Part shown: positions 22,766-33,189 of the stretch, one piece after another
Numbering within the stretch: the first letter of the stretch is position 1
How the letters are laid out: every line of letters begins with the position of its first letter
Assembly (NCBI GenBank): GCA_030762175.1
Contig: CM060833.1
Location: 2,081,001-2,145,000, forward strand
DNA length: 64,000 nucleotides
Source: Metallyticus violacea
Lineage: Eukaryota; Arthropoda; Insecta; Mantodea; Metallyticidae
Reading direction: 5' to 3'
Position numbers and translations under genes: made by a program
Notes under the pieces: generated by a model
Database searches by the model: none
Told to the model about the DNA's origin: nothing
Seen by the model: the letters and a program-made list of their open reading frames with translations, nothing else

Positions 22766-22925
22766 GAATAACATTAAGAACACTTTCAGAAATTCTGAAA
22801 CTGTCATTGGGTACCACAAGCTGTAAAGTGAAAAATTGCACAAGAGACGGCGGGTTCCCAAACTGCCTACAGAATCCTTATTAACACTTCACCTACATCA
22901 GAAGACATGATTCACTCTGCTTTAG

Positions 22926-23200
22926 CACCGCCAAGGGTGACCGAGGTCGTTAAGGCACGGAATCGTGAGCGAGAGGTCTGGGGTTCGAATCCCGCCAGGA
23001 CAGTCTTCCCTGCCTGAGGTTTACCTCAGTCCTCATAACTGGCAAATGTCCGGGGAGGTACCCTAAACTTAGGCCAGGAACGTTTCCTTCCTTAAAAAAT
23101 CTTTAACCAGTTTATCATTTCATCGCATGTATCACCAGTGTTCACCGCCTGTGGTGCCTTAGTAGTAAAAATGGGCGTTAAACACTATTCAAAAAGTTCT
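22926..23200 (+). mobile_element. SINE-B copy inside the mariner element
   Basis: Starts CACCGCCAAGGGTGACCGAG, has the perfect B box GGTTCGAATCC, the GGCAAATGTCCGGGGAGGTA body and the terminal GGGCGTTAAACACTATTC. It interrupts the mariner reading frame just after a CARRVPKLPT-like stretch. A further 150 bp and an AAAG-rich run (23287-23352) lie before the mariner sequence resumes near 23400, so the exact 3' end of the insertion is unclear. Confidence 0.87.
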
Positions 23201-23647
23201 CCTTTATTAGCATTTATTTTTATTTTTTTGGACAATTTTAATCTTGCCTGGATTTGGAATAATCTCTCACGTTATTTCACATAAAATAGCAAAAAAAAAA
23301 AAAAAAAAAAAAGAAAAAGAAAGAAAGAAAGAAAGAAAGAAAAAAGAAAGAAACCTTCAGTAACTATGGAATAATTTGTGCAATTGGTTTTCGCGTGTAG
23401 ATTACATTATAGGAAGATGTGAAAATTCTTTCAAAGGTAATCACTGCTGATAAAACTGGCTACATCATCCTGAGAGTAAATGTAAAGCTCTATGTGAAAA
23501 TTTGCATAATCACCAACAGTAAAAAAAAAGCAAAAGTGGTTGTTATGTTGGGAAAGTTATGATCATCTCATTTTTTTTTTTTTTTTTTTTTGTGATATTC
23601 AAGGAATGCTTTACCAGAATGTCATGCACATAAATGTTAACTGTGTA

Positions 23648-23812
23648 ATGCGATCGGTGATGTTTTTCCCCATGGCGCGGTGTTTTTCTTATGAACGAGC
23701 ATCCCTCGTTTGCCGCTTCGGGGAAGGGGTAGCAAGCTGCTTTTGACCAGACTGTTGCAGTCATAGCCAACGGTTCCGGGGTGGGTGTTATGTTCATTTC
23801 TTAATTTGACAG

Positions 23813-23846
<34 letters not shown>

Positions 23847-24475
23847 AAGTCAAGTTCGAAGATTGTTTCAAGCAAGATTCTGGGGTGTTGAAACTTTCGC
23901 AAATCGCAAAATAATTCATAATATTTGCAACGAATTTCAGGAAACTGGAAGTGTCCAGCCTAAGAAACAAACAAACCAAAACAAAAAAACAAAAAAAGCA
24001 GATTACATGAGCTTATTAATAGTTTAGAAAATTGCCTTAGAGCATCTCTTCGTCGTCTTGCAAAACAATTGAGAATTTCACACAAGTCTGTGTAAAAGGC
24101 TTATAGATTTTCCAGTGATTATTATCTCTGTAGTAAATTAAAAATAACGTGCATAAGACAACCAGCGCATCTTGCAATAACTCAAAGTAATATTCGTCAA
24201 GAAACTGTTCGGATTTCTCAAAATGAACTACAGCAATTGATAAACATTTTCCTAAAGAGATGCCAAAAATGAAGGCGGGCAGTTTCAACTCCTCAATTGA
24301 TAATTTGTTAAGTAATAAGCATCTTAATTTGGTTTACATGTTGTATGGTTGATCTGTTTTATTGTTTTACCCTCCTACTAATCACCGAGACCCGGTTGGC
24401 TGGCTAACCGGCTAAGGAACGGAGCGCTTGCCCAAAGCCGAAACACTCCGGAGGAAATCAAAGCGGGTCGCACGA
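23648..24475 (+). mobile_element. Tc3-like transposon, internally deleted, inserted at TA
   Basis: Flanked by TA at 23646-23647 and 24476-24477. Ends are related inverted repeats beginning with a TGCGAYC core. The interior reads, on the plus strand, ETGSVQPKK and SLRRLAKQLRISHKSV (helix-turn-helix region), then skips the catalytic core and resumes with QETVRISQNELQQLINIFLK and RCQK before a degraded end (GGQF). About 200 codons with the DDE/D triad are absent, so it could only have moved with help. The host sequence on both sides rejoins into a mariner frame. A close relative with the same layout is at 45714-46515. Confidence 0.82.
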
Positions 24476-24896
24476 TATTACAGAGATATGCTGAAAATTT
24501 GCGAGGTTATATCACACTCAAAAGGCGCAACATGCTGAATGCTACACGCACACGTTGTTGCTCTATATCTCACAAAAATCAACATGAAGTGTGTCCTTCA
24601 CCCTCCCTATAGTCCAGATTTAGCCCCGAATGACTTTTTAGCTTTCTTCAAATTTAAGAAACATCGTCATGGGAGGAATTTGTCATCATCAAAGGAAATG
24701 GTGAAGGCTGCGGAGGCAATTTTGAAGGACCTGTCTAAAAAAAGGCTTTCAGCGTTTCTTCGAAGACTGGCAGAAACGCTAGGACAGGTACATTGCATTC
24801 AACTGGGGATCTTTGAGAAAGATCATCAAAATTATGAAGACGAGTAAAGATATGTTGTCTAAAAAAATGCGCATTTTTAATTGAACAGCCCTCATA

Positions 24897-25959
24897 AAAA
24901 TGCGTTAAAGGACCACCGTGTAAGGGACCTTGTGCTCGCGAACTGCTGTTGTGACCAGTACATTGGTTGAATTCAAGGATGATAGGAAATCAGTTAGCTG
25001 AACTGCCCGTGCATTAAACAGTGGAAGTGAAAACAGTACAGTGATACCCTCTGTGGGTGGGTTGTTATGATGATACTGAAACAATAGCGCATCGCATCGA
25101 TAACAAAAGGCCTAACTGAAACATCGCGGTGTATGAAGGCCTGCAATAAACCAGAGAGATTAGGTGGTTTATTGTTGTGAAACATTCCTGACAGAGACGG
25201 GATACTGTGCCAGGGTGGTTGCAGCTCTACCAACATTCAACTTAAAACCGCCCGACTCATACTAAATTACTTTTTAACAGAATATATTTGTGTACTTACA
25301 TATTGGGTTCTTTTAAACGAAATGAAAACTGTGGAAATTTTGATTTTATAACGTCTTTATTGTCAGGCATGTAAAATCTTCCATACATTTCGTTTACCCT
25401 TATCTATAGAAGCATATGTTACCTTAGTGAAAAACTAAAGGATATCAACTATCTGTTGGCACGTGAAGAGCCTTATTGTTATACTTTGTGTCTTCTACAC
25501 TTGCAGCTGTATTGCTTGTATTAATCATGCTGAGGTAATTTGTGTAGATCTGTCTACAATATCAGTATAATTTTGAATATATTTTTATATAATTCAGGAA
25601 ATTAGTTTGCCTAAATATGTGACACAATAGTAGTGATAATAAACCCGTCCCATCCCGTCGAATGTCTAGTGTAACTGTTTCGTCTAAACAGCTACATCCG
25701 GCAGTTGTCACTGTTACTTTTGTACATCACGACTGAGAAGAAGCTGTGAATATTTCCTGTTTCTCATATTATTAAGAATACCCGAGAGTGCCTCAATTAA
25801 TAAATAAATTCCTTCACTTGCACGCTCGATCTCTGTTATTAAAGAGACGTGACCAAGTTGTTTTCCTGAGATACATGGCATACTTCACACGTAATAGCTG
25901 GGCGACTGTAGTCTGCAGTCCAGGGGCAAAGGTCATTAAGGCTTGTCCCGTTTGTATGG
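24897..25959. other. No recognised gene
   Basis: No supported coding region. An 80-codon minus frame at 24994-25236 has no recognisable domain. Confidence 0.45.
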
Positions 25960-26444
25960 CCGTCACGCAGGGGCTGCGTAAACTGAGCGATTTCAAGTTC
26001 TTAACTTTATTTTATTTTTGGTACCAGAAAGTATAATCAATGAAGATTTGAAGAAATATTTTAAAAATCTTTTCACAGGTAGACCGTAATTGTGCGGATT
26101 AGCTAAAAGTTAACAGACATGCACACACAGCTTTAGGTTTTTGACCTCGGTTAATCGTTTATTAATTGAATGCAAACTTTCCATGATAAAAAAATCTTCC
26201 CAACACGAAATTCAAAAATAATTTAAAAATTCCTAATTAATTAATTAAATAAATTATGGTATTACTGTTTGCTATCAGCATGTCAAATTCTGAAGCTAAC
26301 AAAAAAAATCCCTTCAAAATCACTTGAAAATTAATATCTATACCGATATCTCTCTATTTTTTAAAAGTAAGAAGAACAAAATTAGAATTCCTGTTATCCA
26401 TAAGTATTACAATAGAGAAACCATGTTTTTAGAATTCTTCTTCG

Positions 26445-26478
<34 letters not shown>

Positions 26479-27490
26479 GTTGTTGTTGTTGTTGTTGAGA
26501 TTAAATCATAAAAATTCATGATATATAATTAAATGAAATATACGATCACTGATAGACAAAGTTATACTATGTGTGTATTTTTAAACATTTAAACATTAAG
26601 GATGATATCATTAACTATAATGATATCATCTTTACTTTCACTAAAATAGAGAGAAATAGCAGAAAGTTTCGAGTTACATGTACTAAGCAAACATAACAAA
26701 CAACAATAAACAATCGAAAGTTCCATGATTTTCATTAGATTTGAAATTTAATTTAAATGTTATTAACATGTAACACAAACGATTTCTAAAGGTTATTACA
26801 GAGCGCTCTTACATACAAATATAATTTTCAAACAAACATATTAGATTAATATTTCATATTTGCAATCTTTTGTCAAATATAAAACATGTGCGTTTTTATA
26901 AATACAGTTTATATGTTGAATTAATTTGTTCTTATTTTAAAACAATATAGAGAAAATTAAACGCAAGAGTGCTTTTAAAATTTCTGTTTTCAGATATATT
27001 ACTATACCTAATAGTTCAATTTATTTAATTTTCATCTTATTTTATTTAAATGGTACTTTTATACCCATAATAAGCTCGAAACCTATTCATTTGATTTCGC
27101 TTATTGTCGGAAATTATTTTTATTAGTTTATTTGAATAGCATACACCCAATTTAGTTCAGAAAATATAAAAATTGCGACCGCTAGAGCGATTTTTAAATT
27201 CTACCTTTAAATTATCCCCACCCCCAATTATCCATTTTGTTTGTTAACGACTAGAAGGGTAGTTTGTTAATTGATGAATTTTGCTGATGAAAAAAAATTG
27301 TTGTCATAGAGCGTTAACTTTTACTTTATACACTTTGGATTAACCCCCGCCCGTCCTAATGGCCCAACTTTACTTTGCTGGTTTTTGAACTGGACGAATC
27401 GTTTGTTAATTGATGCTTATATGCAGCGTTTCGTTGAGAAAAAGCAAAAATTGGGACCACCAGAGCATTAAAGGCGCAAGCACACACACA
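25960..27490 (-). repeat. Family C repeat, near-complete minus copy
   Basis: The low-coordinate end has the hairpin ACGCAGGGGCTGCGT (25967-25981) followed by AAACTGAGCGATTTC. A foreign-looking segment lies at about 26040-26160, then the unique region with a TTA/TTG run (26446-26497) and finally three or so modules at 27000-27480 containing GACCGCTAGAGCG and CCACCAGAGC. It ends at a CA run (27480-27494). Length is about 1.5 kb, like the copy at 50705-52100. No protein coded. Confidence 0.75.
26446..26497. repeat. (TTA)n(TTG)n microsatellite inside family C
   Basis: Compound trinucleotide run at the position where all family C copies carry AAT/TTA repeats. Confidence 0.93.
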
Positions 27491-27499
27491 CACAACTGA

Positions 27500-27590
27500 A
27501 ATAACAATAACTAGACAAGCAGAAAAGGGTAAAACACTAAGAAAAAGTCACAGATTAGTAATAATTACTATATTTCGAACTGCTTGAGTT

Positions 27591-27638
<48 letters not shown>

Positions 27639-27757
27639 AACACTTGACAATGTAACAAACTAACAGTAATTATAACAGTAGAGAGGATCAAACACTAAGA
27701 GAAAGTCACACTTGAAATCGATATATTTCGAACTCGTTGAGTTATTCTATGCCATAT
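27500..27757 (+). repeat. Family D repeat, two direct units
   Basis: Two head-to-tail units of about 100-125 bp (27502-27600 and 27632-27757) are separated by a TA run (27592-27634). Each has the blocks AAAACACTAAGAAAAAGTCAC (first unit, slightly changed in the second) and TATTTCGAACT...GAGTT. The second unit contains the short palindrome GAACTCGTTGAGTT. The same unit forms the arms of the foldback at 31985-32314. Confidence 0.65.
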
Positions 27758-27783
27758 AATATAATATATATATATATATAGAT

Positions 27784-28844
27784 AATATACATATTCATTG
27801 CTTTTTTCGGTGCCTAGTTGGTAAAGTCGATGAAGATTTGGAGAAACTTTTCAAAAATATTTTCATGGTTACAACTTTAGTTTCATTCCTTCGGAAATTG
27901 GTAAAAGAATTTTAAGATACAAAAATGTAACCGTTTTCATGCTCTTGATTAGCAACTTTTCCACTTATTAACCTCTGTTTGGTTCATCAGTATATTTTTG
28001 AAACATTTGCTCACATTTTTTGTTAACTATTTTCCCTCTTCTTAAGCAAGTGCATAAAACCTTTAGTCTCATTTTATACAGCAGAACGAAAGCCAAAAAA
28101 CAGCATATTTTTAAATTTGCAGCCCCAATTGATTCAAAGTTAATGTAGCAGGAGACGACAGAAATTTCAATTAAAGCTGTTCAGTTCTCTGCGTGGTTCG
28201 CGTAAATGTTGCGATCGATGCGTCAGGATGAACCAGTTCGGACGTGTCTTCACTTCAGGATCTGAAATACAGCTGTCGTCGAGTCAGTTCTGAGTTCTGT
28301 CCACAAGGTCAACAATCCTGCATTCAAATCATTCCTCGAGTATTACATGCAGAGGTCAGAATCAAATGAGAATACCCTGAGAAAAAAGCCAATTTATGCG
28401 AATATTTTCGAGAAAACAAAAGAGATGGTCGGCAAAGGCTCATGTTAGATGATACGTTGCAAAGCTATGGTGAAACCCAAGCTGTTTGAGATGTGCCACA
28501 CACAGTAATGTGTTTATTAATGAATGCCGGAGTGCTTGTGGTGGCTGATCAAATATGCTACACGCTTTCGGATTTCCAACATTTGAAAGTCATGAACCCT
28601 AATCAGCCAAGCGACATGTATTACACCGTTGTATGAAAGAGAAAGGGAGGAATACAATAGAATAAATTTCTGCATTGTTGCTTTGAAAAAAATTCTTGCA
28701 AAGGCCCAAAATCGTCAACCTTCTTATAGGGCTCACCTACCACAATTTTCGATCATAACCAGGGTGGGCATCTGCATAAGATTCGCACATTTTCTCGTGC
28801 AAAAACTTCGTAAAAATCAACAGCTTCATATGTGCCCTAGATTG
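27784..28844. other. No gene; contains a short dispersed sub-repeat
   Basis: The segment 27822-27915 (GTCGATGAAGATTTGGAGAA, CATTCCTTCGGAAATTGG) recurs in diverged form at 22276-22340, 26040-26115 and 52139-52210. Beyond it I see nothing recognisable. A 72-codon plus frame at 28629-28847 has no domain. Confidence 0.45.
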
Positions 28845-30100
28845 TGACATGTCTCCACATCCACGCATGCCCAACAGTAAATTTTTTTAGATAATTATTA
28901 AATATACAGCTTATAGTAGCAAACGGGAACATTTCATTGCTAAATTGTATTCATGGCTGTCTGGACGTTTGACTCTATGGCAGTAAGGAAAATGTTCCCT
29001 TTTGTCATTTTTTGTGTTTCTTCTGCTGGTAATGGCCAGAGCGACGGGTCTCTCTATTATAACAAAGCTAAGTGCTTGCAGGTGGCAGAACAAAAGATCA
29101 TTTTGTATCTTAGTTACTGAAGATGCTCCAAAATTCGTTTATGGTAGGAGGCGGAGCAGGTGTCGTCGATAAAATCGTTACATCGTATGACGAGGAACTC
29201 TTCAATAAAGCGTCGGAAAGGCTTATTTAAAATAAGCACGTTTGGGAGTCCAAGAACTCACCAATAATATTTAAATATTTCAAAGGCTCAGGGAAGCAGT
29301 GGGAGCTGTGCTGTGAACCCCACGTAACGCTTTGAAACCACGTGGCGACGTTTGAATTTCAAATATAAGGAGAAACAGCCGAGTAAAAGCACGATTTACT
29401 ATCAGACAGTTTTTACCAGATGACAGTCGCAGTTCAGATCAGGAAGTTAAGGCAATAAGACGCTTCTCAGTATTAAATTCCATTCATTCACATGTAAGTT
29501 CTTCAGTTATACATTCGACTCGTGAGCGGGAGGTCTGCGGTTCGAATCCCGCCAGGACCGTCCTCCCTGACTGGGGTTTTTTCCAGGTTTTCCTCAGTCT
29601 TCATAACTGGCAAATGCCGGGGAGGTACCTAAACTTAGGCCTGGAACGCTTCCTTCCTTAAAAAAAAAAAAATCCTTTCCGAATTGATCATTTCATCTCA
29701 TGTATCATCAGTGTCCACCGCCTGTGGTGCCTCAGTAGTGAAAACGGGCGTTAAACACTACTAAAAAAAAAAAAAAGTTATACATTCGCTCAGTCGTACA
29801 TACGTTTCGCTCGTTCTCTGATGATCAACATCGCATTACCAGGGGCAGTAGACGAGAGACACACAGATGCAGCACGTGTCATCAAAGTTATAGAGATAAC
29901 GAAGCAGGTGACCGATAGCTAGTGTAGTCTGATAAAACAATTCAATGTCGTGTGATTTAAACCTCCCCTCTCCATCTCCCTCCTCCCTTGACCAACAAAA
30001 CACAAAAGGCGACTTCGGACCGCAGAACGACCCGGGGAATGAAGTGGAACCCTCTGGCCAACGACTACAACTTCAGCATATAAAAACCGCTTCAAGATTC
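28845..30100 (+). repeat. Copy 1 of a long dispersed repeat, inverse of 62535-63790
   Basis: About 1 kb of this interval (without the SINE) is collinear with the reverse complement of 62535-63790. Shared landmarks, in order along this strand, include CCACGCATGCCCAA, the minus-strand frame with TSRRNTKNDKREHFPYCHRV, AAGCGTT...GTTTCAAAGCG equivalents, GTTTCTCCTTATAT, CACACAGATGCAGCACGTGT, GTTATAGAGATAACGAAGCA and AAACCGCTTCAA. The reading frame around FPYCHRVKR is open for at least 60 codons here (28911-29093). No family is recognised. A SINE-B interrupts this copy but not the other, and a SINE-A interrupts the other but not this one. Confidence 0.75.
29518..29775 (+). mobile_element. SINE-B copy, 5'-truncated, 13-bp target duplication
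   Basis: Starts inside the tRNA head at ACTCGTGAGCGGGAGG, retains the B box GGTTCGAATCC and the full body, and ends in an A run. AGTTATACATTCG occurs at 29505-29517 and again at 29776-29788, a perfect 13-bp duplication. The partner repeat at 62.5-63.8 kb lacks this insertion. The body is almost identical to the copy at 8398-8706. Confidence 0.95.
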
Positions 30101-30391
30101 AACGGTCTAAACAGCCCTCAAGCGTGTCCAATAATTGCTTAACGACAAAGACCTGGAGTTGGATTTTTACAGTACATTTGCCTGATATGACTCAGAGTTT
30201 AGAAGAAGGAACAATGGGAGAAGCTGATAACTGTCAGGCGGATTTGCCAAAGGCAATGTTAAATTCATTTTAGAACAATCCGGCTTTAGAAGCCTTTGTT
30301 AACTTGCACTGTTCCCTCTTTGTGTGTGTTTACAAAATATACTCCATTAGTTTGAAAAAAATTCTCCGTATAAAAGGATTCCCTAAGTTTA

Positions 30392-30646
30392 CATTTTTTT
30401 TAATGGTGATTAACGCCCGGTTTTACTAAAGAGACACCACAGACTGTGAACACTGTTGAAAGATGAAATGAAATGATACATTGGGAAAGGGTTTTCGTTT
30501 CAGGCCTAAGTTTAGTGTACCTCCCCGGTATTTGCTATTTATACTTAAGGAAAATCTGGAAAAACCTCAGTCAGGGAGGAATCGCACCTCAGACCTCCCG
30601 CTCACGAGTTCGCGCCTTAACGACCTCGGCTATCCGTGGCAGCGAT
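30392..30646 (-). mobile_element. SINE-B copy, minus, diverged
   Basis: Reverse orientation: TTAACGCCCGGTTTTACT at the low end, CCTCCCCGGTATTTGC, GACCTCCCGCTCACGAGT and CCTTAACGACCTCGGC toward the high end. The B box is degraded (GGTGCGATTCC) and several small deletions mark it as old. Confidence 0.85.
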
Positions 30647-31984
30647 TTACATAGGATGATATGCGTAATGCAGTATAAAAAATTCGGACGTTTCCTTCCT
30701 AAATATGGATTATTTAAGGTTATTTGTTATAGTGTTGAATAAATAATATTAATGTAGCTGGTTTAGACCTGAATAAAAGTGTTTAACCTTATTAATTTTC
30801 AGAAAATTTTCATTCACCCTTTCAACTATAATTTTGTACCTTAAAATCCGCTCTGTGTTTATAATTTATTATTGCTTTCTTAATTTTTGAGGCTAATGTT
30901 TCTCTTATTAAATAGTTTAATGTTAAATCTTAAAACGATACAGTGAAAACACAGGTCACTTATGTTTTTAATTAAAATAAGGTAATTAATTATTTTTCCA
31001 CAAACACTACACACTTAACTGCAAAAAGCGATAGTTTAACAATTACTAGTTTAAATGAACGAAGAATAAAATAATTAATGAAATATACAGCAAGTGACCT
31101 AGATGGTTTAATCTCCAGCTGAGCATCTCAGAGTTGCCTCAAGGAGGGGGCAGCATCTTCCCCGTCTCTCGGGTGCCATTCAGCCCAACCCGCTTTACAT
31201 TATGTAACAATGCACTTCTTCCTGTTGCCGTGACAACCCGTCCCTTAGCGGCCTGTTGCAGAGCACTCAGATACTCTCAACTAGAAGCAGCATTGTTAAC
31301 GACACTACATTCAATTAGCTGCCTTACAATCGAACCCCGAACTTCGGCTCCTTTGAGGATATACGTCCAGGATATCCGATACAGGATGTTTCACAAGAGA
31401 GATATACTTAACGCTGGAAGGTATTTTGGGGGGAAACCATCCTCTTCTATTATGTAGTACTTCATTTGTTTTACAGAAGTGTGGGTTGCTATGGTTACAA
31501 AACACCGTTCTGAAAGGTCACTTGCTGGACTGCGAGTTCGTTCTTGGTGGGCGAGTGTAGGCATTTGTGATATAAAACGTTCCTCCTTCTCTCACGCTTT
31601 TCTCTGTGTCCTTTGCTTACTTCCCTTCTTCTTCATCTCATTCTAAAATTTCTATTTGGCGTCCTAATATTTTCATGTTATTTTTAAATGGACTAACTTT
31701 TTAAAGCTTAAAGCATTTACGTATACCTTATTTCTACATTGTTTAACAAATTGAATAAGTAAATATTTAAGAAATTTTTATGAATGCAATAGTTGCACAA
31801 CATTGTACTCTGAATTTTGTCCAACAGAATTAAAAATTGTATTATTAAATAAAATTAATATCAATTCCGATTTTTTAATGAATTACCCTGAAGTCAATGC
31901 CTTTAATACAGCGAGGTTGTTACGGTCGCTTGAGCACACGTTGCTAATTACGAGGAAAATGTGTAAATAAATAAAATAAATGAT
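30647..31984. other. No recognised gene
   Basis: A plus frame of 107 codons at 31134-31457 lacks any recognisable domain and overlaps a minus frame. Nothing else can be supported. Confidence 0.45.
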
Positions 31985-32314
31985 ATATATATAATGTATA
32001 TAATTTATATATAATATAAAATAAAAATAAAGTAACACTATTAACAATGTAACAAATTAACAGTAATTATAATAGTAGAAAAGAATAAAACACTTGACAC
32101 TTGAGATCGCTATACTTCGAACTCGTGGAGTTCTTCTATGGCAAGAAGACAAGTGTTTTCTGGCATAGAAGAACTCTAGTAGTGCGACATATAGCCATTA
32201 CAAAGCTGTGACTTTTTCTTAGTGTTTTATCCTTTTCTGCTTTACTAATTATTGTTAATAGTGTTACTTTATTTTTATTTTATATTATATATAAATTATA
32301 TATATGTATATATA
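31985..32314. mobile_element. Family D foldback element with about 150-bp arms
   Basis: Left arm 31985-32140 and right arm about 32160-32314 are inverted copies. About 48 consecutive bases, including AAATAAAGTAACACTATTAA, are identical between the arms (roughly 32000-32048 against 32255-32304), and the inner parts are diverged. The centre is the GAACTC...GAGTTCTTCTATG palindrome region. The arms are TA-rich at the tips. It has no coding capacity, so it is best viewed as a foldback or MITE-like element built from the unit seen as direct repeats at 27500-27757. Confidence 0.75.
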
Positions 32315-32899
32315 CCATTTTATCATTTATCAGGACGTCAATTAAGGTAGCCCCTCTAGGGAAGAATGGGGCACAGGGGGAACTGTTTTTAGCATTAACA
32401 ATCAGATATTTCAGCCAAGCGATAAATTCGGTGTCATGTAAAAGAGCATTGGAAGGAGGAGTAATCTGCGCATGCGCAAAGACGAATAATCGGACCTAAC
32501 CTTACAGACACCGGTCGTCCTGAGTCCTCAGTACCGAACGACAGCGGAAAAAAGCCGAATTGCATGGAATGCTGGAGCGATATGCGGTATTCTGTCAACC
32601 TTGGTAGTGTCAAGTGTAGGCGGAGAGGACACAGAAAAACAAGCAACCGTACATCTAAAATTAACTTGTTTCTTGAATTCCGTTTTAGTTGTAGTAACGT
32701 TCAACTTGCTGAGAAATGCGACTCCTAACTTCCTACTATTTTGTTACGTAATGTAATAAACTCACTAGTAACGGCTGGCTAAATTGCCTCACATGATCTA
32801 AGGCCATTGAGGAAACATTAGCCTCGGAACTTAAGTGGTTAATTGCCCTGGACTATCCTATTAGCTCGGAAGCGTACATGTTGGACAGGACTATGAAAT
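32315..32899. other. No recognised gene
   Basis: No family-level match. A 70-codon minus frame at 32434-32646 has no domain. Confidence 0.45.
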
Positions 32900-33189
32900 G
32901 TCGGTCCTGGTGGTGTAGTGGTAACCATACTTGCCTTCTAAACCAATGATCGCGGGTTCAAAACCGGCCAGGATCAATGGAGTTTTTTTGGGCGTAAAAA
33001 TCTCAAGTATGGCTTCCTTTGGAAGGGAAGTAAAGCCGTGGGTCCCGTGTCGTACATTTACGGCACGAAAAAGAATCTCAAATCTGAAAGAAGAGACCTC
33101 TGAGCAAAATTTGTTAGCCGTTTCACGTCCTGGTTTGAATGGGACGCTGATGACCTGAGCTGTTAAAGAGCGTCCTAAATAAACCAAAT
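32900..33189 (+). mobile_element. SINE-A copy, full length
   Basis: GTCGGTCCTGGTGGTGTAG at the start, A box intact, B box slightly altered (GGTTCAAAACC), body with CGTGTCGTACATTTACGG and tail GCTGTTAAAGAGCGTCC, AAATAAACC. Target duplication not clear. Confidence 0.9.

Larger units (their letters stand above)
22360..24894 (+). mobile_element. Mariner-type element carrying nested insertions
   Basis: The ends match as inverted repeats: GTAGGGCTGTTCAATAAAGA after a TA at 22358-22359, and TGAGGGCTGTTCAATTAAAA read inward from 24894 before a TA at 24895-24896. Internal sequence is collinear with the relic at 14328-15310. C-terminal coding at 24539-24847 reads VLHPPYSPDLAPNDFLAFF and LSSSKEMVKAAEAIL, with the third catalytic Asp kept in APNDF. 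The second motif is decayed (the Asp before NA is not preserved) and the first is broken. Insertions inside it: a truncated SINE-A, a SINE-B, A-rich and T-rich runs, and a Tc-like element at 23648-24475. Dead, but an excellent record of successive insertions. Confidence 0.85.

Noticed and set aside
25960..26000. Helitron 3' end at the family C hairpin
   Set aside because: The hairpin is right, but no CTRR follows it and no TC 5' end or AT insertion site could be shown.
31134..31457. 107-codon plus frame as a gene
   Set aside because: No domain, no splice or promoter context, and an overlapping frame on the other strand.
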